A stretch of 64,000 nucleotides of DNA from Sanderia malayensis. Lineage: Eukaryota > Cnidaria > Scyphozoa > Semaeostomeae > Pelagiidae. Numbering within the stretch: position 1 is the stretch's first letter; each line of letters opens with the position of its first letter. The notes below the pieces were generated by a model that saw only the letters and a program-made list of their open reading frames with translations, was not told where the DNA came from and searched no databases. This document shows, piece after piece, positions 49,581 through 60,374 of the stretch. Where the stretch lies: contig RQOL01000468.1 of NCBI GenBank assembly GCA_013076295.1, forward strand, positions 1 to 64,000, given 5' to 3'. Position numbers and translations under genes: made by a program.

Positions 49581-50031
49581 TTTTAAGTTGTTTACAACAA
49601 CAAGTTAAAACATTTTCCAGAATAATTTCGGGGCCTCTTTTAAGCCGAGGCCCATACAGTATTTTACTAATCCACAGCTAGAGCAGATCATGTCTAGATG
49701 GTTGATAATGCCGCTTCACCTTGAAATTTGGCTTGTATACTTTACTTTCAGAGATGCACCCTTGACAACATATCCTTGAGCCTAGAAATTACACTCTGTG
49801 TATATGGTCCATTGTTATTGAAAATTGCATTGTGTGTGATTTATATAACTCAAATACCATGTGTTCTAGAGGGGCTACTTCATCGTAGTCGTTCTTGGGA
49901 GGAAAGGTAATCACATCATTTTATTTGGGGAAAAGCGCCCTTAAATTGTTTGTATCCATCCCGCACAAATCTCGCACGACACGAGAATAGTAGGACAGCA
50001 GCAGGAAATAACCCCTGGCTCATTGCAGAAC

Positions 50032-53000
50032 ATGGATGATTTCGAACTTCGCTTAGATGGAGACTGTAGTGATACAAATTCAGATAAACCAGGATCCATT
50101 CATGATGAAGGTATTTTTTTATTTTCAGGTAAATTAGTACTTTACAACTGCCACAGAGTTTAGGCCCACGCCCAACCCTCCTATCCTATCCTAACCTAAA
50201 ATGTTGTCAATGCCCACGGGAAGCGAACTTCTTTTTCAAACTTAACTTGTTTTTATTAAGAAAATCAGTACTAAGGTCAAATTTCATTAAAGAGAATCAT
50301 TGGTCGAATCGAAGGACAAATTGCCACATATGTCCTTCGACCCCGAAGTTTATCTGAGATCGCATTCATTGCTCTGCTCCTCAAGTCTCAATATCAAAAT
50401 TTATCAAGAAGTAAGACGCTTTGAACAATGCCAGAGTGTCCTAATTTTTTTTATCTAAGTTTTTATACAGTATTTCGCATCTTAAAAAGAAATATACCTA
50501 CATACCCATTTTGCATATCTTAATAAGACAGATGTTACTAAACACTAAACCTTTAATCGTATCTGAATTGATGCTCGCCTACTTTTCAGTTATGCTCATT
50601 TTTATGCTCTATGGCATTTATTTTTCTTTTTTATTTACTTTCTTATTATATTTCTCTTGTTCACCAATTTACTGAGGGTATTCAAGGTTTTAAAAGTCAC
50701 AATACAATTATTTGATTAAAGCAAATTTTAAAGATCTGTAAACAAGAGTCACCACACCATGTTAAGATTATAAGTTTTCACTACGCTGTTTCCAACTTGA
50801 CTTAATCATCATTACAGGTGGCTTTACAAATGAAGTTGATGAAGATGGTATTGTTCAAAGAACTGATGGACAAAGGAAGCTAATGAAGGTTAAAATAGTG
50901 TTGATATGTACAAGCTCAAATACCAGGATAAGAATATGTAAATATAGACATTCATTTCTTTTTTCTGTTCCAATAGCACTGTCACAACTGTGGACATGAA
51001 CAAGCAATTGCAATGAAAATCTGTTCCAGTTGCAAGCATGTTTTTGTGCCAAGAGGGGGCAAAGCCCCCAAGCTTATAAAGTCGAAGAGCATAACACGAC
51101 TGAAGAAGTATATAAAAAAATATGTGAGTTTTATTTGTCTGTTTCTTTTGAATATTTTCCTCTGTTGGAGGCCCTTATTTTTGAAAAATTTATTTTCTTT
51201 CTGTTTCATAAATTGAATCAAGTATGATTATTTGGATTATTTATCATCTGTTCTTTTCTATTTCCAGGCAGATACAGCAAAAGTTAACTGCAAAACAGAT
51301 GTTATTGTGATATTTTCATCACAACATGAACGAAAAAAGAAAGATGGTTCTAGCAGCACTGTGTATGATCTCTCAACATATGCAACTGAAGGCTCAGCAG
51401 AGAAGTTTATTGGCAAGGGAAGCATTAATTCAAGGCCAAAGCTGGGTGGCAAAGTTTTATTGCTTTTGAAGGCGTTTTTGAAAGGTATATTTTTCATGTG
51501 TTTCACAAACAGTATTTGAGATTATTCAGTGCATATTTCTTGCATGGCAATTCCTCTGTGAGCAGTCTTGTATTGCACTGACATGGATATATTTTCTTTG
51601 TCTAAGTTCATCAATTGCTGATATGACTTTTTATTTCATGTGCTAATAATTCAACTTGAATAAAATACTTAGTTTGTTATTCAGATCATCAAGTCCAGTC
51701 AGCAGTTGCTGAATGTAATGGAAATTCCCCACCACCTGCTGATTGCGAAAGTAAGTAAAAGCAATATTTTATCCTGTGTTGCACTTGCATGGATATATTT
51801 TGTTTATCTAAGTTCTTTAATTGTTCAAATGAACTTTCATTCTGTTCACTCTAATCTAATTTAACAACATGTTCTACTGGTTATTCAGATCAACAAGCCC
51901 AGCCCACAGTTATAGAGAGGCACAGAGACCTACCTGATGATCATGAAGGTAAACAAACTGAGAAGCTGAATAATCTTTATGACGTTTTCATTCGCCAAAT
52001 TTTGGAATATTTAACACATTTTCGATAATACGTTTCAACTTTGCACAAACGTATTTACTCCATTGAACACCTTCGTGCTTATTTAGTTTGCAGTGCTTTA
52101 GGTCGCTACTGGAAGGAATTTGTCATCTAATAGTAAAAATTTAATAAGAACTTTATCAGTAAAAGTTAAATTAAAGGGCTCATTTTGAAGTACAGTGCAA
52201 TGTTATACAAGAAAATTAATTTCCGAGCTGGAGTTAAGATGTGTGGTTGCTATATATTAGGGTCTTTAACGACCCCGACATTGTTTCGATAAAGTGCCGC
52301 ATTTGTAAATAGTTGGGGAAGCATTCATTCGGAGGGGGCACTCTTTAAACCAGTTTGATCATCATTTGATGGTGAAAGTCTGCAGCTTTCAACAGTTGCA
52401 AGCAAATTGAGAAAACAGTAAGTTTACAAAATTGCAGATAACTGAGTTGCGTTGAAACAGGTTGGCATTATCATCTAATATTAAACTTAAAGATGGCAGC
52501 AGATATTCCTTATACTTATTGTTTTTTTGCTCTATACCTAATTAGTAAAGGTTTCTTACAGCACATCCTTAACATTTATGCAAATATACTTTTGTTGCCA
52601 GAGTGCAGTCTTTTCAAAAACCAAGTTATTAATTATATACTCATTTTGTTAATATAGGACAGTTGGAACACGTTACAGCAGAAGAGAGTGGCCTGTGTGA
52701 GCCTGCTGAAAGTTCGGAAGATGAGCATGGGGCATCCTTTCCCGTTAGTGCAGGTAAATCATATGATTGAAGTATTTAACCTGTGCTGTATTTGTTGATA
52801 AACGTGATTACTCTCCAGTCAAATCTGCAATTATAGGTATACGTCAAAGATGATCATCATTATGGGTCAAATTTAACAAAAACTTTTGATAGGAAATACT
52901 GTACAGTTGAATTACGGACAATCTTACATTTTCAGGCCAATGTGATCAAAATAGGGTCCTATCTATAAATATTTTACTTGTGTTTGTTTTTATGATTCAT

Positions 53001-54119
53001 ACGGATGCACTTAAATGGATCAGGGTATTTATATATAGTTTAATTTGTTGAGATTCATCTATAGAACACAGTGACAATTTTGGAACAGTTTCACTCGGTA
53101 AGTACTATATTGTATTGTCATTTTCTTTAACGCGTCAGTTCAAATCGTTGGAATTTTTCTACTGAAGTCTGTATTTAATAAGTGTGCTGTTTGTGCTATA
53201 TCTGTTACATTTTGTATTAGTTCACTTATTGTTTGAATATTTTAGAACATTTCAAGCAGAATAAAAATAAGTTTTGCTTGGTCACCTATACCTTGTAGCT
53301 ATTATATGGCACTACCATTTGCGATCTGACTTCATGCTGAAACGCAAATCGAAATACTTTGCAAAATTTTCAACAAGGGTTATCTGTTACATATAGATTC
53401 CAAAGAATATTCAGGATCAAGGGGGGTGGTGAATCGAAGGTAATCAAAAAAAGAAAAGCCAAAGAAATTCCACGAACAGGTGAGTCAAGTAATATATTTA
53501 TACTCGTACTTTTAGTATCTTTTTTATTGCACATTCTTGCATTTTTATCAAATATCTGATGTAGTATTGAACAGCGTACATAACATGTTAATGTTTTATA
53601 CTTTGTGCTCACGTAACTTATTAATGTCTGCATATTTAGAAGCCAAAGACAATTTGACAACAGAAGATAAGAAGGTAAATGTAAACAAAAAACGGAAAAC
53701 CAAGCGAAGTCTGCCAAAAGGTTAGCCCTCACCAGCTGTCTGACAGTATCTTTCTGAACTATTTTTAATATTAATGATAATTTGAAGATCTATTATCTCC
53801 CGACGAGAATTCAGGATTTAATATTTTCAGCTATTTATTTTTAGAATGTGCTAATAAATGGAATATTTTGATGAAGTCCCGGGCACAGATCTTCTGGCCG
53901 TCAATGTCCGACATTGGAGACGAGGATATGTGGGGAGGGAAGTATTGGGATTGCACATTTTGCAACGAAACTCGGAAGGAGGTTACTGTTAATTACACGG
54001 GACATTTTGAAGAGAGGAATGGTGAACGTGCATACAATGAACTTGGTAAATGTTCTATTGTTATTTCAAAGAATGACCTTTTTAAAAATTGGATTGTTCG
54101 TCAATTGGCAGATGACTAA
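50032..54119 (+). CDS. Unrecognised multi-exon zinc-ribbon protein
   Basis: Eleven exons with GT-AG borders read as one protein of about 400 residues: 50,032-50,110, 50,818-50,888, 50,977-51,123, 51,268-51,484, 51,685-51,750, 51,889-51,948, 52,658-52,753, 53,065-53,097, 53,397-53,479, 53,640-53,720 and 53,845-54,119. The ATG at 50,032 opens an acidic leader (MDDFELRLDGDCSD). Exon 3 has a C-x2-C-x10-C-x2-C zinc ribbon (CHNCGHEQAIAMKICSSC) followed by a basic stretch, reminiscent of UPF0547-type ribbons. Exons 5-8 are short, polar and acidic. Exons 9-10 are rich in Lys/Arg (KKRKAKEIPR, KKRKTKR), as in nuclear localisation signals. The last exon has a compact domain with WDCTFCNE. Introns 4-10 all fall in phase 1. 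Exon 9 needs a one-base shift in a G6 run at 53,421-53,426 to stay open. Function unknown; nuclear or DNA binding is only an inference. Confidence 0.6.
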
Positions 54120-54548
54120 CTATGATGTTTATATCGTTTTTATAACTATATAATAAAAACCCGCATATGAGATTCTAATTCCAATATGAATATAGTACTG
54201 TTTGTTTATTTAAGAGCCTTTTGACCCTGAATAATTATTTGAGTTTAACAAAGCAATCCCTTAAATAAACAATTATTGGCTTTTGTGCAATAAAACTTGT
54301 GAAAAAATTAAGAACCTTAAATAACAACCTCTCATCCTAATTTTGTAAATTTTATGCAATAAATAAGAAGCAAAACAGCCTGGTTTCAAAAAGATAGGTT
54401 CCTATATGTGGGTTTTACTGTAATTAATAGAAGCAACTTATTTTTGTAGATACTCTATAATTATAAAAAGGTAAAGTTATATTGTTCAAGAGTTCCGTTA
54501 ATTAAAATTGTTTAATGTTTTAAAAGATTTACGAAATGTTGTCTTCTC
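54120..54548. other. Convergent 3' intergenic stretch
   Basis: AT-rich sequence between two gene 3' ends pointing at each other. AATAAA-like signals occur on + (ATAATAAAAACC near 54,150). Nothing else is seen. Confidence 0.6.
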
Positions 54549-55418
54549 CTATTCCAAAAGTCTGTTCAAATGTGCAACAGAAGCTTCCAAATGCTCAATT
54601 CCAGGGCGTTCTTTTCCTGCTGGCCGTGTACAGTCATGTGTCAGCCTACGTACGTATGCAGATATGTCAGATACGACTTTCTTGGCGATTTTTACATGCC
54701 CCATTAGGCTATATCCCATACAGAACACCTCGCTTTCAAGTGAAAGAGGCTCTTTACCTGCCTTCACTTCAGGTGGCAACGAACATACTTCTCCAAAGCG
54801 GGATCTGAGGCCTACTTTATTTAAAAAGTATCCCTCTCCGTAGCTTGCTTTGCTAAACCCACATAAAATGGCACTGCCACTACTGGGCTCAACAAGGATA
54901 TTGCTTGGGCTTATGTTGTTGTGGAGAATGCCTCTGGATTGAAGATGAAGTACTGCTTCTAGGAGTGAAACCACCAAATGACCAAGCTGTTTGCAAGATG
55001 TGTACCTCATTGAAGAGAGTCGCACATGGGTGTCACTATACGATGTGAGAATTAATTTTGGGACTCTTTCATTCACCACTCCAAACGCATGTGGAACTGC
55101 AACGTGACTGCTTAAGAGCATGAGAATATGATATTCTTTGCAAACAGCAGAAAACGAAACTCCTTTATAAGCCTTTGCAGCACAATTGGTCCCTTTAAAT
55201 GTGGCTTTATAAACATTGGCATTTGGCCCAGTGTTAATAGCTTCCGAAATTTCAATTTCATCTTCGGCTATGAGACTTAAGCCTTGCTGTAGTAATTTGG
55301 TGTTGGCCTGAAGACGACTGTCAATTGTTGCCAATGACAGCAAATTGTATCCACGAAAGATGCTTTTGTAGGAATTTGGACCGTATTCCCACCAAGCTAC
55401 GTGATCTGCCTCTCCGAA
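54549..55418 (-). CDS. Protein-kinase-like domain, probable pseudokinase (terminal exon)
   Basis: A single minus-strand exon runs from an AG acceptor before 55,418 to a stop at 54,549, 289 codons. The TTG at 55,343 is an internal codon, not a start. After a leader with DHVAWWEYGPNSYKSIFRGY comes a kinase fold: glycine-loop region TGPNANVYKATFKG, the ATP-site Lys in CAAKAYK, a C-lobe motif HNNISPSNILV where active kinases have HRDxKxxN, and CGFSK where they have DFG. PPE and SEVFCMG match the APE and DxxxxG regions, giving a TKL-like layout. Both catalytic acidic positions are missing (HRD Asp to Asn, DFG Asp to Gly), while the lysine and the metal-site Asn of SPSNIL remain. It should bind or scaffold rather than phosphorylate, if expressed. 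It is convergent with the zinc-ribbon gene. Upstream exons are uncertain. Confidence 0.8.
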   Translation of the reverse strand, partial: FGEADHVAWWEYGPNSYKSIFRGYNLLSLATIDSRLQANTKLLQQGLSLIAEDEIEISEAINTGPNANVYKATFKGTNCAAKAYKGVSFSAVCKEYHILMLLSSHVAVPHAFGVVNERVPKLILTSYSDTHVRLSSMRYTSCKQLGHLVVSLLEAVLHLQSRGILHNNISPSNILVEPSSGSAILCGFSKASYGEGYFLNKVGLRSRFGEVCSLPPEVKAGKEPLSLESEVFCMGYSLMGHVKIAKKVVSDISAYVRRLTHDCTRPAGKERPGIEHLEASVAHLNRLLE

Positions 55419-55730
55419 CTATCCTTGCCAATTGGTCTTGATTTAACGTGCAGAGAACGCGGAGCCAGAGAGAGAAACGATGTTGTGTTTGCTCTGTATT
55501 GATGTAGACTGACTGACTGACTATTTAGAATTACATTAATTTATATACATTAGTTGAAGTTGACAATATGCAGGCTTTACATACATTAAAATAAATAACA
55601 GGAAGGGCTAGGCGAAGTGATGCTTGGAAAGAATGCAGGGGTGTTATAATCTAGGTGACGTAAAACAGTGAGATTAATTATGAGAAACAAAATTGTAGAA
55701 TGAATGAAGCATGATTAAATTTCACGACAC

Positions 55731-56329
55731 TTTATCTACTTTTTCCAACAATTCGGCTGTTTCCAACCCTTTGGCATAATAAATTTGCATTGCTGCATTT
55801 TTGAGTATTTTTGCTAGATAATGTGGCTTTATGACTTTAAGATATATAATATCATCTTCACCTGAGGTGACGCAGAATAAAAAGATTCTTTTTCTAAACT
55901 TGAGGTGCTTCTGCTCCCAAAACTTTTTGCTGCATTATGAAGTTGCATGCTGACATCACTGTCACTGGAGTCGGATGAGAGAGTGCCAAAATTTTCATAA
56001 GAGGCAGGCAGCAGCTGATCACCTAACACCATATCTTGCTGATCATCTATTACGTCACAAGTTGGTCCATGTGCACCATTATTTGTTTGGTCTGGGGGCA
56101 GGTGAGCACTCGGCACATCTGGACACTGAGCACTTCAATATCATTTAAATCTTCCTGAGAAAGCAAGAACATTCTATTATCGGATTAAAAGATATCTATT
56201 TGGGCAAAGATTCGGATGATAACACCAAGTGTGATATCTTGTAGCTTGGTTCTTCTTTTCAATCGATGAAGGAACATACCAGCTACCAATAAATCAACAC
56301 TTTTCTTCTCAGAAAATATGTCGATTTTT
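55731..56329 (-). pseudogene. Interrupted coding-like stretch upstream of the kinase exon
   Basis: Minus-strand reading after an AG acceptor at about 56,329 gives protein-like sequence (KIDIFSEKKSVDLLVAGMFL, then TKLQDITLGVIIRIFAQIDIF). It meets one TAA at about 56,187, resumes in frame as SDNRMFLLSQEDLNDIEVL, shifts frame near 56,130 into CPDVPSAHLPPDQ and a Ser/Asp-rich stretch (SSDSSDSDVS), and shifts again at about 55,862 into KPHYLAKILKNAAMQIYYAK before a stop at 55,731. Splice sites also fit a shorter exon, 55,862-56,154, which would join the kinase exon in phase 0. It is either a decaying part of the kinase gene or a region with assembly indels. No family recognised. Confidence 0.35.
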
Positions 56330-56914
56330 CTGTACGGAGAAGGGACATGGTTTTGTAAAAAGAAACAGTGGCTGTGATTTGCAAAAGAATTATAAAACAA
56401 CATCAAAACAAAGCAGACTAAGATTCAAGAAAAATAAAGCATGGAATAAACAATGTATGCCACGTCCCTTTTGTTAGCGGAAGCAAGATCAAGATGTAGC
56501 TTAGGAGGAGACCAAATTATAGAATTGTAGTAGCCAATTTCTTAGAAAACTCAAAACAACCCAATTTTGCAGTAACAAAGCAAGTACTAATTAACTGTAG
56601 TGCAAACTTTTTAATCTGTCCTCAAAATATGCCAAATGGTAACCCTAATCAATGTCGTCGTATTAAATCTGTCTTTTTGCCAACAGGGTATTCAAAATTC
56701 AATACAACGAGCAGTTGGAGGTGCAATATCCGATATAAGAGCTGTAATTTTTCTTCAAGCAAATACCATGTCCGGAAACTTCCAAGCACAGGAAATTGGA
56801 AGACACAAATGAGGAAGCGAATAAAAAACACCCAAGGCTTAAATTATATAGAAAGATAAGATACTCCTTCAAATCAAACATAGGTGGCTCTTACATAATA
56901 TTTTGAATACTCAC
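56330..56914. other. Stretch between candidate minus-strand exons
   Basis: AT-rich, with only short open frames on both strands whose composition is not protein-like. It is probably intron if the 56,915-57,068 exon belongs to the kinase gene. Nothing else seen. Confidence 0.5.
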
Positions 56915-57068
56915 CTCATGCTTATAATCTGGTTCTAAAACTTTTTCTTCATCTCGTTGTTTTTTCGTCGCTCTTGTAACGGCATTTCTCATTCGTAATC
57001 GTCTTCCATACTCTCGTTTTTTCTTTGATTTGTAAATACTTTTTTGATAAATTCAGCTTATCACTCAT
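56915..57068 (-). CDS. Candidate first exon of the kinase-like gene
   Basis: On the minus strand an ATG at 57,068 opens MSDKLNLSKKYLQIKE. After an A6 run the reading continues one frame over as REYGRRLRMRNAVTRATKKQ and DEEKVLEPDYKHE, ending exactly at a GTGAGT donor at 56,914. A clean ATG-to-donor exon needs one base removed from the A6 run. A shorter exon could instead start at the Met of MRNAVTRATKK. Strongly basic and helical. Its link to the kinase exon 1.5 kb downstream is by orientation and order only. Confidence 0.4.
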
Positions 57069-57787
57069 GTTTGTGATGAATAAACACCGTTTAACAGTAA
57101 AATATTGCTTAAATTAATGTTATAAATCTGTTGTATAATAATTTACGCTGTTTGTAAGAAACAGCAAACATCAATTATATAGCTTTATGCTCCACGAGAT
57201 TTCCAAATAAGTGAAGTTAAACACATTAGGTGACAAATTATATATGAGTGTTGCAATACGGCAAAAAGGTGGGCGGGAGTGAAACAAGAAGCAAAATCTG
57301 AAAACGTAAGATATGAAGGGTAAGTTTAACATCAAATGTTAACAGAGTAGACGGTTTGATGAATATTTAAAAAAAACCCACAAACTCAAACAAGCAAAGA
57401 AATTTCTCTTTCAGACAATAACCCGAAAAGAAGACCATATTATTCATGTTAATTATGAAAGTTCTTTAGTGATTTGACCCAAGCTGACTTCGGCTGAAAA
57501 GATTATTTTAATATATGCTTTCTCGAAGATGCAAATGCCTTTCGTGTTGTCTTCTTTCAGATTAACATTTAACACAATACTTTTGACATCACTAGGTGAT
57601 GTTATTGCATTGAAAAACAGTTATCGAAAATGCTGTACTTCGGGGCACAGGCTTCATTACAAAAAATAATTTACTCTGTCAAAAAGCGTATATGTATCTA
57701 TCAAATAATTATGCAGCATTTCAAAATAAAATTCAATGCAAATAATTATACTGCAGAAAATAAAAAGCCTAAACGTAACTCTGGCAG

Positions 57788-57880
57788 TAACCCTAACCCT
57801 AACCCTAACCCTAACCCTAGCCCTAACCCTAACGCTAACCCTTACCCTCACTCTCACCCTAACCTTAACCTTGAACCTAA
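57788..57880. repeat. Interstitial telomere-like repeat (CCCTAA)n
   Basis: Five or more exact CCCTAA units begin at 57,788 and decay through CCCTAG, ACGCTAACC, CTTACCCTCA and AACCTTAACC to about 57,880. A looser CCTAAC/CCAACC-rich stretch follows at 57,940-57,990. This is the TTAGGG telomere motif on the minus strand, found far from a contig end here. It is too short and degenerate to be an active telomere. Confidence 0.9.
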
Positions 57881-58424
57881 ATTATAAGCAATTTAAAGAA
57901 AAACAAAATAAAAAACAGTATGTCAATCATCTACCGCAACATTAACTCCAACCTCAACTACGACCTTTACGCCAGCCCTAACTCTAGCCAATCATTGCTG
58001 TTGTGAAAATAAAACGTGTAAGGCCTTGTTGATTTAATGTATAACAACACATTGATTTTCATCATCATTCTCGAATGGCGATATAATAAATGACCCTAGT
58101 AGCAATATACAGCAATACATTCCTTCAAATTTATTTTTCATAAAATCATCGTTTTTTATAAAGTGTTTGGTTAATAGTTCACTTTCGTTTTTTGGGGGAC
58201 TGATGGTCCTGGGTCAAATTGTGCAGTACCATTGCCGTATATGATTTGTTGACATTAATCATCTTTTATTTCAAATTGGCTTTTGCATTTCAGATTCATA
58301 TTTGAAAACAAAGATAAAATAAAGCCCATAGAAAATGTCCTGTTCATTGAATGAGGCACGTCTCTTGCGGATACAGTGTTAAAAATGTTGTTCTGGGTAT
58401 CGATTAAGTATAATCTAAATACTC

Positions 58425-58690
58425 GATTGAGCGCCGCCCTAGAGTAAATGCCACAGTTGAGAACAAATAATTTTTGATTATCGCGGCATTAACTATTTAA
58501 AAATGTGATGCTTGATCAAAAAATGATCAGACTGTTGAAGATCCTTACATGAAACATTCACAAATCTTAAATCAACTTCGGGCTGCCCTTCATCAAGCGC
58601 CGCAACCTAAGCGGCCGCAAAGTTTAATCGAGTAATTGCGGCATTATAAACTCTTTATATCAGCGCCGAAAATCAGCTTCGGCGCTGCTC
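58425..58690. repeat. GC-rich palindromic segment, possible non-autonomous element
   Basis: Within AT-rich DNA there are repeated GCGCCGC-type motifs (58,428-58,442, about 58,598-58,618, 58,661-58,687). One perfect palindrome has CAGCGCCGAA at 58,661-58,670 facing TTCGGCGCTG at 58,678-58,687. GCGGCATTA occurs twice (near 58,485 and 58,640). This pattern suggests a decayed small DNA transposon, but I could not define termini or a target duplication. Confidence 0.45.
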
Positions 58691-58695
58691 TACAA

Positions 58696-59037
58696 ATGTC
58701 ACCACTGTTGTTCTTGTGTTCTAGTCAAGCAATTTGTAAGTTCTTTAGACCACCGCCGAAGCTATAGTCATAAGAACTTGTATGTCACAACTGTTGTTCT
58801 TGTGTTCTAGTCAAGCAATTTGTAAGTTCTTTAGACCACCGCCGAAGCTATAGTCATAAGAACTTGTATGTCGCAACTGTTGTTCTTGTGTTCTAGTCAA
58901 GCAATTTGTAAGTTCTTTAGACCACCGCTGAAGCTATAGTCATAAGAACTTGTATGTCACAACTGTTGTTCTTGTGTTCTAGTCAAGCAATTTGTAAGTT
59001 CTTTAGACCACCGCCAAAACTATAGTCATAAGAACTG
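58696..59037. repeat. 86-bp tandem repeat, four copies
   Basis: Copies start at 58,696, 58,782, 58,868 and 58,954. Each contains CAAGCAATTTGTAAGTTCTT and a GACCACCGCCGAAGCTATAG block with a few substitutions between copies; the last copy ends at about 59,037. The near-identity indicates recent amplification. Confidence 0.92.
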
Positions 59038-59475
59038 TAGGTGTACGTTATGTAATTGTAGGTGTACACAAGTCGTAGGCACTTCTGTATGTCATTAAAA
59101 TTCACGTTGCTTCGTATAACGGTTTTAGTAGCTATAGTAACTATAAAACGACGTGTTCCAGACATTCTAAAGTTTATAGCTTTATTCGTTGAAAAATATA
59201 AATCCAGCCAAAAATAGATAACAGGCAATAAAGAACTATCAACATGTGTTAAATTTTCAAAAAATAAGAATGTAAATAAAAAATTTATAATAAAACAGAA
59301 TTGATTATGAAAATATTTAAGAAAATTTGTTCACTCTCCAACCTCAAATTAATTAATGTTAACTTTAAACTTCAACCCACAAAATGACTATGCAAATAAA
59401 AAAAACTTAAACATGAATTTTTCACAATATTAATAAAATTGTTTTCTGTCAAAAAAAGCTGTCCAAAGTCATAAT

Positions 59476-60374
59476 TTAAAAACTAAATGAAACAATTGCT
59501 AAATTTGCATACATAGTTTCAAAGTTACGTATAAGCGGGACCAAGTGCTTTATTACTCGGAAATGTCGAGTTTTTGTCCAACATATAATGCACCCATGTT
59601 CGCCATTACGATGCGAATCAAAATAAACAAGTCCACCATATGGATTTACCAAAAACACAGTACTTCGTTCATTGTATATGAGTATGCAACACATATACTT
59701 TGAAGAATTTCGTAGCTTGTCGATGCACTGTCCAATATCATCACCATCTGAAACTTCAATGTCATGTAGCGACTCAACACAAGCAAAAATTTCTTCACGA
59801 ATAATAAATTCACAAGCATCATCTATGTTTGGCAATTGACTTGTTCCAGATGCTTCAACAAATCTGTCGTATAATAAATTGCCATTTCTGATACTGTTTT
59901 CAATCAGACTAACTTTACTGTCTGATAATTGAGAAGCACCATCTGCAACAAAGCACAGACGACAAAATGTGTTCGCAAACAACAGATTAATGAACATCCA
60001 AGTATTGCTTCCATTGCGACCTTCAAATAACGACTGGCAAATATCAAGTGGGAATTTACCCTCTTGTTGAGTATAAGCAATGTTGTATTTCCGGTTCAGG
60101 GTTTTTAGCAAATCCTCTTTTACTGTCAGTGAATTTTCATCAATATCATCTTGTTCGTCTAATGGGGTGGAATCATCTTCACTGTCAACATTATCGAAGT
60201 CAATGTCATCATGAATGCCTTCTACATCAAGGCATAAATCAACCTCTTCAGAAGATAAAACTTTGCCGAACCACCGAGATCCCTTCTCCACTTGATCCAA
60301 AACAATCAACAGCCCTTGATGGGCAACGAAACTTTCCCCCTTCGGCACAACCCACAGAGACCTTGTGTAGTTTC
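59476..60374 (-). CDS. Terminal exon: KDZ tail fused to UL36/papain-type protease-like domain
   Basis: The exon starts after a CAG acceptor at 60,374 and stays open to 59,476. It begins with KDZ-like tail sequence (HQGLLIVLDQVEKGSRWFGK), passes through an acidic linker (60,110-60,250), and then has EGRNGSNTWMFINLLFANTF, a helical middle, and LVNPYGGLVYFDSHRNGEHG. The late FDSH with a hydrophobic strand before it and the earlier GSN-helix element resemble the layout of UL36/C76-like cysteine proteases seen fused to invertebrate transposon proteins. In that family a Cys is expected after GSN; here the position appears to be Trp (TGG). If the assignment is right, the domain has the Asp-His half of the site but no nucleophile. 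Family assignment is from memory of motif layout and is uncertain. Confidence 0.5.

Larger units (their letters stand above)
48357..50031. other. Intergenic stretch
   Basis: AT-rich sequence between the KDZ gene and the zinc-ribbon gene. It contains an orphan exon candidate on the minus strand and a GCGAGTT-rich patch, both listed separately. Otherwise I see no coding exon, RNA gene or transposon end. Confidence 0.6.
57069..59475. other. Repeat-rich intergenic stretch
   Basis: No exon is supported here. It contains the telomere-like tract, the GC-rich palindromic segment and the 86-bp tandem repeat listed separately. The rest is AT-rich sequence in which I see nothing. Confidence 0.6.

Noticed and set aside
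57788..57880. True chromosome end
   Set aside because: The repeat is under 100 bp, degenerate, and followed by more than 6 kb containing a gene.
57736..57945. Short open frames over the telomere-like tract
   Set aside because: They simply translate the CCCTAA repeat (Pro-Asn or Leu-Thr runs) and its complement.
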